Source: CAZJRB01 sp964547995 (lineage in GTDB: Bacteria > Planctomycetota > Planctomycetia > Pirellulales > Thermoguttaceae). From it: a stretch of 13,668 nt of DNA. The notes under the pieces are model-generated. The model made no database searches and was not told the origin of the DNA. It saw nothing but the letters and a program-made list of their open reading frames with translations. This document shows, piece after piece, positions 6,786 through 13,668 of the stretch; position 1 is the stretch's first letter, and every line of letters begins with the position of its first letter. Location: contig CAZJRB010000158.1 in NCBI GenBank assembly GCA_964547995.1, forward strand, positions 1-13,668. The letters run 5' to 3'. The position numbers and the translations under genes were made by a program.

Positions 6786-7772
6786 TTACTGTTTGCGGAT
6801 TTCCTTGATCGCCTTGGCGACCGCCTCGCGGACCTCGGGGTTGCGGTCGTTGATCGTTTCGATGAGCTTGGGGCCGGCGGCCTTCGCCTTCGGGCCGAGA
6901 CGTCCCAGGGCGCGGGCGGCCGCGGCGCGCGCCTCCGGGGCTTCGTTGCCGAGTGCGACGATCAACGGTTTGACGGCCGGTTCGCCCATCCAGCCGAGCG
7001 CTTCGACGGCGGCTCGCCGGACTGCCGGATTCGGATCGGCCAGCGGCCCTGCGAGTTGGGGGATTGCCACGGGGCCAATTTTGCCGATCGCCCGGGCGGC
7101 GGCGCGACGGACATCGGGGTCGTCCCGCTGCAACGCGGCGGTCAAACCGGGAACGAGGATCGAAGGGTCGGCCTCCAGGCGCCCCAAGGCAACCGTCGCT
7201 TCGTACGGGGCAGGGCCGGCGCCCTTTTGAATCATCTCGACCAGCGCCGGGACGGCCCGCTGATGCTTCTCGATCTTCCATAGCGCCACGGCCGAGTTGA
7301 CCCGGACGGTTGCGTCGGGGTCTTTGACCAATTCGAGCAGTTTCGGGACCGCTTCTTTCGAGGCCTCCTCGAGGTTTCCCAGGGCCAAGGGGGCGTTGCG
7401 GCGGACGGAGACGTGTTTCGACTCGAGCGTTTCCGTCAAGAGCGGGACGGCCTGCCGGTCGCCAATCCGGCCGAGGGCCCAGGCGGCGGCGCCGCGGACG
7501 TATTCGTATTGTTGCGTGTCTTCCAGAAGGGCCATCAGTGCCGGCACGGCATCGGCGGCTTTGGGGCCGAGCTGGCCCAAGGCGTAGGTTGCGTACCATC
7601 GCACGCGTTCGTCTTCGTCGGCCAGCAGATCGGACCACTGCCGGACGGACTTGCCTTTCCAGCCGGCGGCGGCCTGTCGCGCAAGCGGGGGTTCTTGCTG
7701 GGCAACGGCGGAGGCGGAGATCGCGAGACAGAGATAAAGGCAAAGAATCACAAATGGTTTTATGGATTGCAT
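6786..7772 (-). CDS. Exported HEAT-repeat (PBS lyase-like) protein
   Basis: A 328-residue protein beginning at an ATG read from 7772. Residues 1-24 form a signal peptide with AVA before QQ, so the repeats are probably outside the cytoplasm. From about residue 50 to the end there are eight to nine HEAT-type repeats of about 30 residues, each with a pattern like VRRAAAxALGxLG followed by AVPxLxxxL (for example about 54-85, 90-118, 122-153, 155-183 and on to the C-terminus). Such repeats make a curved scaffold that binds other proteins; no enzyme site is visible. The gene starts 33 bp after the stop of the Ser/Thr kinase gene on the same strand, suggesting an operon and possibly a shared pathway. 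The start lacks a clear Shine-Dalgarno, but the signal peptide fits it. Confidence 0.88.
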   Translation of the reverse strand: MQSIKPFVILCLYLCLAISASAVAQQEPPLARQAAAGWKGKSVRQWSDLLADEDERVRWYATYALGQLGPKAADAVPALMALLEDTQQYEYVRGAAAWALGRIGDRQAVPLLTETLESKHVSVRRNAPLALGNLEEASKEAVPKLLELVKDPDATVRVNSAVALWKIEKHQRAVPALVEMIQKGAGPAPYEATVALGRLEADPSILVPGLTAALQRDDPDVRRAAARAIGKIGPVAIPQLAGPLADPNPAVRRAAVEALGWMGEPAVKPLIVALGNEAPEARAAAARALGRLGPKAKAAGPKLIETINDRNPEVREAVAKAIKEIRKQ

Positions 7773-7805
7773 GGTCGATTGGTCGTCTTGGCAGGGTGGG
7801 CCGGG

Positions 7806-9809
7806 CTACGGGGTTGGCGGTGGAACATTACTGCTCTTCTCAGACGGAGCATCCTCTTCGGCGGGCGGTCCCTCCTGCAAGCGGGCCCTGGCAAGGTCGG
7901 CGGAGAAGCGGAGCTGATGATCGCCGCCGAGGCTGAAAATCTTCAGCAGCAGCCGGTTTTCACCCGCGCCGAGTCCGAGATCGATCCGGTTGCTGTCGGT
8001 ACTGGCCTTGCGGTCGACATTGGCCAAGGGAGTTTCTTCGCCGTTGAGCCATATCTGCATTACATGGTTGCTACCGAAACCAATCGGCAAGACGGCCGCC
8101 TTCTCGGTCTTGATCGTCCGGAAGAGATAAGTCGTTACCTTGTCGCCGCCGGGCAACACCTGCACTGCATCGTCAAATTCGCCGGGCAACTCATTCCACA
8201 GACGATTGCCGGCGGCATCTTCGGCCAGCGGATAGACCCCCTTCTCGGGAAACAGGGCGTCGCTGAATCCTTTCGAACGCAGCGGGCCGGTCGTGTGCCA
8301 GCGGCCAAGCTCGATCCCCAAAGGGTTGACGACGACGGTGGCCGGCGGTTCTTGATCGCGTTGGACGGGTACGGGAGGAGGGGGCTCGACGGGCGGCAAT
8401 TCTTCTACGTCCGTCAGCCACCGCGGCTTCTCGACACCCTGATGGGAATTCCCGGAACCGGTCACGAAGGGAATCACAATTGCCGCAAGGATAATCCCGC
8501 CGATTCCCGCGGCAACGGCGGCAATCATCTTTCCCTGCCGGGTATGGAGCAACCCCGCTACTCGCGCTCTCGTTCCGGAGATGCCGCTGCTGCCGGGGGT
8601 CTGGGCCGAGAGCACGGTCACGCCGGATTCCATGTTGGATCCCGTGCCCGACCCGATGTCGGATCCCAACTCGGCTCCGACGCCGGATCCCACGCCGCTG
8701 CCGGTCGCCGGGCCGTCGTCCGCGACCGATGTTCGACGGATATCCGAATCCGGCAGGGGTTCCGTTTGCTTCACGAGCACCGGCCTCACCCTGTGTTTGA
8801 GTGTGGGGAATTGCTGGAGCGTTTTGCTCACCTCCGCGGCCGATTGGTACCGGTCTTCGGGTTTCTTGGCCATCATCTTTTCACAGACTTCGACCACTTT
8901 CTTCGGGACGTTGGACCGCAGTTTCTTAATGCTCTCGGGCTGCATCGACTGATGCTTCATCAGCTTTTCGTGCAGGAGTCCGCCGGGGAACGGCGGTTGG
9001 CCGGTCAAGAGAAAATAGAGCGTGCAGCCGAGCGAGTAGATGTCTGCCCGGTGGTTGAGATCCTTGCTGGCCATGGCCTGTTCCGGAGCCAGGTAGTCGA
9101 CCGACCCCATAAGCTGATCGTCGTCCTTGTCCCCGGCTTTCGCTTCGGCGGGGTCCTGTAACTGGGCCAACCCCATGTCGACGAGTTTCACGACGCCTTG
9201 CTGGTTGACCAGGAGGTTGGAAGGCTTGACGTCGCGATGGATGAGGTTGCGGCTGTGACCGTGCTCCAGTCCGTCGGCCGCTTGGCGGATGAAATCGACC
9301 GCAACGCGGTAGTCCAGCGGACCCTCCGACTCGACCAGTTGCTCGAGATTCTGGCCGTCGATGTATTCCATGACGAGGTAGAAACGGTCGCCTTCGTTAT
9401 CGACGCTGTAGGCCTGGACGATGTTCGGGTGATCGAGGGTGGCAATGGCGCGTGCTTCGGCGAGGAACCGCTCGAGCGTTTCGCTATCCTGGCGCACCTT
9501 TTGAGAGATCACCTTCAGGGCGGCAAGCCGGTCCAGCTTGGCGTGCTCGCCCAGGTAGACCTTTCCCATACCGCCTCGGCCCAGCAGCTTGACCAGCTTG
9601 TAGTTGCCGATGAAGAAATTCGATCCCCCGGCGACCAGTTGGGCGGCCTGCCACGCCGAAAGGAGGCCGGCCTCGGTCAGCCTCGCGCCCAGCGCCACCG
9701 CGTCGTCACCCTCTTGGACCAACGCATGAGCCTCCCCAAACTGCTCGTAGCTGAGGAGTCCGCTTTTTTCAATCAGATCGAGAAGTTCTTCAGTCGTGGT
9801 GACAACCAT
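7806..9809 (-). CDS. Membrane-anchored eukaryotic-type Ser/Thr protein kinase
   Basis: A 667-residue PknB-like kinase. Residues 1-65 form an N-terminal segment ending in LLSAWQAAQLVAG, as in many planctomycete kinases. The kinase domain spans about 70-335: glycine loop LGRGGMGKVY 76-85, Lys99, HRDVKPSN 191-198 with catalytic Asp193, DMG at 211-213 in place of DFG, APEQ 241-244, and Arg320 in the PEDRYQ motif. A Gly/Ser-rich linker (about 369-392) leads to one membrane helix at about 429-449. A Pro-rich stretch and an outer domain of about 170 residues follow, with GRWHTTGPL and QIWLNGE, likely a sensor or ligand module. The frame is open back to 9941; I chose ATG 9809 because the extra 44 residues are encoded partly by the repeat region and look unrelated. 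It is probably cotranscribed with the HEAT gene. Confidence 0.93.
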   Translation of the reverse strand: MVVTTTEELLDLIEKSGLLSYEQFGEAHALVQEGDDAVALGARLTEAGLLSAWQAAQLVAGGSNFFIGNYKLVKLLGRGGMGKVYLGEHAKLDRLAALKVISQKVRQDSETLERFLAEARAIATLDHPNIVQAYSVDNEGDRFYLVMEYIDGQNLEQLVESEGPLDYRVAVDFIRQAADGLEHGHSRNLIHRDVKPSNLLVNQQGVVKLVDMGLAQLQDPAEAKAGDKDDDQLMGSVDYLAPEQAMASKDLNHRADIYSLGCTLYFLLTGQPPFPGGLLHEKLMKHQSMQPESIKKLRSNVPKKVVEVCEKMMAKKPEDRYQSAAEVSKTLQQFPTLKHRVRPVLVKQTEPLPDSDIRRTSVADDGPATGSGVGSGVGAELGSDIGSGTGSNMESGVTVLSAQTPGSSGISGTRARVAGLLHTRQGKMIAAVAAGIGGIILAAIVIPFVTGSGNSHQGVEKPRWLTDVEELPPVEPPPPVPVQRDQEPPATVVVNPLGIELGRWHTTGPLRSKGFSDALFPEKGVYPLAEDAAGNRLWNELPGEFDDAVQVLPGGDKVTTYLFRTIKTEKAAVLPIGFGSNHVMQIWLNGEETPLANVDRKASTDSNRIDLGLGAGENRLLLKIFSLGGDHQLRFSADLARARLQEGPPAEEDAPSEKSSNVPPPTP

Positions 9810-9899
9810 GCACTCACTCACACCACCCATCAGGGGTGACCATTGCCAGCCCCACATTATTCCAATTTGTACCACTTCAGCCGAATGGCGAACCACTTC

Positions 9900-9968
9900 G
9901 TACGATGGCCTTCCAAGGCCGCCGAGGGCTTGCGATGTCACAACGACGGCCTTGGAAGGCCATCGTAC
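9900..9968. repeat. 22-bp inverted repeat of GGCCTT hairpins (BIME-like)
   Basis: Arms 9900-9921 and 9947-9968 are perfect reverse complements over 22 bp, separated by 25 bp. Each arm is itself a small hairpin: GGCCTT/AAGGCC around CC on the left and GG on the right, with outer ACGA/TCGT pairing complete only in the right unit. It lies between the NMP-kinase stop and the Ser/Thr kinase start, and could end the upstream transcript or stabilise its 3' end; no T-run supports a classical terminator. Confidence 0.8.
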
Positions 9969-9985
9969 AGCAGACGGCTGAGGTA

Positions 9986-10672
9986 TTACTCCAATTTTAG
10001 TTTACCAGCATGGTCGGAACTCTGCAAAGGGCCTGATCGGCGGCTCAGGACATCCCACATTTGCCCTGCACTCATCGGCGGCGTCACCTCGACGATCTCA
10101 ATTCGAGCATTCTCCTTGCGGTAGTAGTCCACCAGCGGGAGGGTCCGCCGCTGAAAAACGGCCAGCTTTTCGTCGACGGCGGCCCTTTGATCGTCCTCTC
10201 GCCCGGTACGGTCGCCGCCGGCGTTGCTCGAAATCCGGCTAATGACCGTCTCTCTCGAGCATTGCAGGCGGATCACGGTGCGGACGTCGAGCATTTGGGT
10301 GATCGCCCCGGCTTGCCCTACATGACGCGGCAGACCGTTCAGCACGATGTCCGTTTGGCGATCCGCGCCGCGCCGGGCCATGAACGAAGCGAGAACCCTC
10401 GCGGCGATCGGGAAGTCGTCGTCCTCCAACAGGGCGCCCGATTCGAGGACCCCGCGAAGGAAGAGAATATCATTGCTGCCGATCAGTTCATCAGGCGAGT
10501 TGCGCCGTACGGCATCGCGCAGATTGGCCCCGAAATCGAAGTGCAGGCATTTCCTGCCCCACAACCCACGTTCTTCGATCATCTCGCCAAGCGGGGTCTT
10601 GCCGGAGCCGGTCGGACCGATCAGCAGAATGGCCCGGTTTCTGTCGGGTGACGTGTCGGTTGCGTTTGCCAT
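9986..10672 (-). CDS. Nucleoside monophosphate kinase-like protein (adenylate kinase fold)
   Basis: A 228-residue P-loop kinase. Signs of the adenylate kinase family are the P-loop GPTGSGKT at 19-26, LNGLPR at 111-116 where adenylate kinases have LDGFPR, RTGREDD at 155-161 in the Arg/Asp lid-return region, and TLPLVDYYRKE at 177-187. The second half therefore follows the adenylate kinase pattern closely. The P-loop lacks the usual GKGTQ ending (here GKTPLG), and no zinc or insert lid is evident, so it may phosphorylate another nucleotide or small substrate; I would not call it adk. AAGGA lies only a base or two before the ATG at 10672. The stop precedes the Ser/Thr kinase start by about 180 bp with a palindrome between, so cotranscription is uncertain. 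It is divergent from glpK. Confidence 0.82.
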   Translation of the reverse strand: MANATDTSPDRNRAILLIGPTGSGKTPLGEMIEERGLWGRKCLHFDFGANLRDAVRRNSPDELIGSNDILFLRGVLESGALLEDDDFPIAARVLASFMARRGADRQTDIVLNGLPRHVGQAGAITQMLDVRTVIRLQCSRETVISRISSNAGGDRTGREDDQRAAVDEKLAVFQRRTLPLVDYYRKENARIEIVEVTPPMSAGQMWDVLSRRSGPLQSSDHAGKLKLE

Positions 10673-10688
10673 GTCCTTTTCCGAGTTC

Positions 10689-10711
10689 GTAGTGCCGGTT
10701 TCAACCGGTCA
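10689..10711. repeat. Single REP-like unit: GTAG plus CCGGTT hairpin
   Basis: GTAG at 10689-10692 is followed directly by TG, stem CCGGTT (10695-10700), loop TC, stem AACCGG (10703-10708), an unpaired T, and CA. This is the canonical layout of a REP: a GTAG tetranucleotide at the 5' foot of a bulged hairpin. It is a single copy in the divergent spacer upstream of the NMP-kinase gene. Confidence 0.55.
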
Positions 10712-10757
10712 GTTGCCTGGCCCGGCCCGGAACCGCAGCCAAAGAGATTGTAGATGG

Positions 10758-10785
10758 AAAATTGAAAACTGCAAATCGCAAATTG
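10758..10785. repeat. Heptameric AT-rich tandem repeat
   Basis: Four 7-bp units read AAAATTG, AAAACTG, CAAATCG and CAAATTG, followed by CAATG. The period is the same as in the tract at the uvrA stop, but the sequence differs. It lies in the divergent spacer between the NMP-kinase and glpK genes and overlaps the predicted -35 box of glpK. Confidence 0.7.
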
Positions 10786-10811
10786 CAATGTTCCTCCCGT
10801 GACGGTAGACT
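10783..10811 (+). promoter_or_regulatory. Possible sigma-70 promoter of glpK
   Basis: TTGCAA at 10783-10788 and TAGACT at 10806-10811 are 17 bp apart, each matching 4 of 6 consensus bases. Transcription would start near 10818 and leave about 24 nt before ATG 10842. The -35 box is part of the heptamer repeat, so the match could be accidental. Confidence 0.35.
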
Positions 10812-10841
10812 GTACGTGGCATCTTGAAAACGGATTCGTTG

Positions 10842-12335
<1,494 letters not shown>

Positions 12336-12360
12336 GGTTTGCTTGGACCCCCAACACGTT

Positions 12361-12601
12361 CGCCACCACGGGGCTCGTCCCCGTGGAGCGATGATTGACC
12401 ACTACCACACGTCCAAACCCCAGCACGCCACCACGGGGCTCGTCCCCGTGGAGCGATGATTGACCACTACCGGAACACGCCCAAACCCCAGCACGCCACC
12501 ACGGGGCTCGCCCCCGTGGAGCGATGATTGACCACTACCACACCCCGAACCAACGCACGCCACCACGGGGCTCGTCCCCGTGGAGCGATGATTGACCACT
12601 A
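12361..12601. repeat. Left array of four 44-bp REP units
   Basis: Units lie at 12361-12404, 12426-12469, 12494-12537 and 12558-12601, separated by linkers of 21, 24 and 20 bp. Each has stem CCACGGGG/CCCCGTGG around a 5-nt loop (CTCGT three times, CTCGC once), an outer CGC/GCG pairing with a small bulge, and a tail ending GATTGACCACTA. The linkers are C/A-rich and only loosely alike. All four units point the same way, and the last ends one base before the ATG of the transposase gene. A TGA in its tail (12593-12595) closes the coding frame upstream. Confidence 0.95.
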
Positions 12602-13387
12602 ATGCCGCCCCCAATCTACACGATCGCGAACTGCCGCCCTGCATACCAGCTCAACTGGTCGCTCTCCGTTTTCTGGAACGAGCCGGCGGAAAACGACGCG
12701 TGGCTCGGCGATCTGGCGGAAGCCACGGAAGGGGACGGCGTCCGCATACTCCAGCACCGGTTCGTTCAGCCGGCCACCAGCCAATTCCTGGCGAGCACGC
12801 GGCCGGAAACGGCGCCGCCGGCAATTGCCCAGTCGGTCAAGGGACGGCTCCAATACCTGGTGCGGGACAAACGGGCAAAGGCCTTCCGTCGCCATTATGG
12901 CTTGCGGAGCGTCGGGTCGGTAAGCCGCAACGACGTTGAACAGTACGTCCGGGGACAGCTCGAGCATCATCCGATGGCCGATCGCAGTGTGCAGCAGCGA
13001 CTCGGGCGATTTCAGATCGACCAGCCGCACGTCGATCTTACGCAACCCAGGCGGAGCGGCCACGCCGAGTACCGGTACAATCTGCACGTCGTCTTCGTTA
13101 ATGACGCCCGGTACATGGAAATCCGTGAAGAGCGGCTCGCGGCGATCCGCGACATGATTTTGCGGGCTAGCGAGAAGCACGAGCACCTCGTGTCGAAGGC
13201 GGCGATCATCCCGGACCATATTCACCTTGCCGTCGGCTGCCGCCTGGACCAGTCGCCCGCCGAGGTCGCGTTGGGCTATATGAACAATCTGGCGTATGCC
13301 GTTGGGCAAACAGCGATCTTTCGCTACGGGTTCTACGTGGGGACGTTTGGGGAATATGATTTGGGCGTGATCCCGCCGGGTCCGTAG
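12602..13387 (+). CDS. RAYT-like Y1/HUH transposase with two tandem Y1 domains
   Basis: A 261-residue protein of the IS200/IS605-like Y1 transposase superfamily, flanked by REP repeats as expected of REP-associated tyrosine transposases, which nick and join single-stranded REP DNA. The C-terminal domain (about 156-257) is complete: strand YNLHVVFV, PDHIHLAV with HUH residues His206 and His208, helix SPAEVALGYMNNLAYAVG, and GFYVGTFG with the likely nucleophile Tyr245. The N-terminal half (about 14-120) follows the same order: QLNWSLSVFW, QPATSQFLAST where Thr59 and Gln61 replace the histidines, helix PPAIAQSVKGRLQYLV, and HYGLRSVG with Tyr99. It is thus an internal duplication with a degenerate first domain. 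The ATG follows the left array directly, and the TAG stop is the first three bases of the right array. No Shine-Dalgarno is evident. The frame is intact. Confidence 0.85.
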   Translation: MPPPIYTIANCRPAYQLNWSLSVFWNEPAENDAWLGDLAEATEGDGVRILQHRFVQPATSQFLASTRPETAPPAIAQSVKGRLQYLVRDKRAKAFRRHYGLRSVGSVSRNDVEQYVRGQLEHHPMADRSVQQRLGRFQIDQPHVDLTQPRRSGHAEYRYNLHVVFVNDARYMEIREERLAAIRDMILRASEKHEHLVSKAAIIPDHIHLAVGCRLDQSPAEVALGYMNNLAYAVGQTAIFRYGFYVGTFGEYDLGVIPPGP

Positions 13388-13668
13388 TGGTCAATCAGCG
13401 CTCCACGGGGGCAAGCCCCGTGGTGGCGAGGGTGAGGTTGCGGTTGCATGGTAGTGGTCAATCAACGCTCCACGGGGGCAAGCCCCGTGGTGGCGAGGGT
13501 GAGGTTGCGGTTGCGTGGTAGTGGTCAATCATCGCTCCACGGGGACAAGCCCCGTGGTGGCGTGGGTCAGGTGTCGGTTGGCGTGGTAGTGGTCAATCAT
13601 CGCTCCACGGGGACAAGCCCCGTGGTGGCGAGGGTGAGGTTGCGGTTGCATGGTAGTGGTCAATCAAC
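13385..13668. repeat. Right array of inverted 44-bp REP units (four complete, one cut by the window end)
   Basis: Units lie at 13385-13428, 13452-13495, 13519-13562 and 13587-13630, with a fifth beginning at 13654. They are the reverse complement of the left array: tail TAGTGGTCAATC, stem CCACGGGG/CCCCGTGG, and loops GCAAG (first two) or ACAAG (last two). The period is 67-68 bp. Linkers are 23-24 bp, G/T-rich and nearly the same each time (the first and fourth are identical), so the array looks like 67-bp tandem duplication. Every unit is preceded by G, giving GTAG at its foot, as in classical REPs. The array continues past the window. Confidence 0.95.

Noticed and set aside
7413..9161. Plus-strand open frame opposite the HEAT and kinase genes (582 codons)
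   Set aside because: Overlaps two well-supported minus-strand genes and the spacer between them; its composition is that of an antisense frame.
9810..9941. Extension of the Ser/Thr kinase to an upstream ATG, adding 44 residues
   Set aside because: The added residues come partly from the inverted-repeat region and do not resemble kinase N-termini; ATG 9809 begins the conserved-looking part.
12361..13668. Regularly spaced repeats that look like CRISPR arrays on both sides of a gene
   Set aside because: Repeats are 44 bp with strong palindromes, linkers of 20-24 bp resemble each other and some are identical, and no cas genes are present. The two arrays are inverted around a Y1 transposase, which fits REPs.

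Overview
The window looks like chromosome of a planctomycete, probably Pirellulales-like; this is inference. It is GC-rich, with single genes and short operons separated by many small palindromic repeats. It carries a eukaryotic-type Ser/Thr kinase with one membrane segment and a HEAT-repeat partner, an exported C45-type Ntn hydrolase, a DUF4919-like exported protein and a large REP-associated tyrosine transposase (RAYT-like) protein. I see no rRNA, tRNA, true CRISPR or phage genes.

Layout. 90-2043 (+): a polytopic membrane protein and an exported C45-family hydrolase, 25 bp apart. 2042-2360: three short hairpin repeats, then a good extended -10 promoter and a possible SOS-type operator. 2361-5189 (+): uvrA, complete. 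5253-5885 (+): a small exported protein. 5886-6785: a 900-bp repeat-rich scar holding three large palindromic repeats (BIME-like), a separate REP hairpin, the first 65 codons of a transposase on the minus strand, and a second copy of the 3' end of the preceding gene with its downstream palindrome. 6786-10672 (-): a nucleoside monophosphate kinase-like gene, then the Ser/Thr kinase, then an exported HEAT-repeat protein 33 bp after it. 10842-12335 (+): glpK. 12361-13668: a RAYT-like gene placed exactly between two inverted arrays of 44-bp REP units.

How the genes relate. uvrA (nucleotide excision repair) and glpK (glycerol phosphorylation) are housekeeping genes in their own transcription units. 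The kinase and the HEAT protein are probably cotranscribed and may act together at the envelope, because the kinase C-terminus and the mature HEAT protein are both predicted to be outside the cytoplasm. Genes on either side of the repeat islands appear unrelated.

The most interesting part is 12361-13668. The transposase is a tandem fusion of two Y1/HUH domains. The first has lost its HUH histidines but kept a tyrosine; the second keeps both. Four complete REPs lie on the left in one orientation, and four complete plus one partial lie on the right in the opposite orientation. The innermost left repeat ends one base before the ATG, and the innermost right repeat supplies the stop codon. The two arms differ consistently at one loop base.
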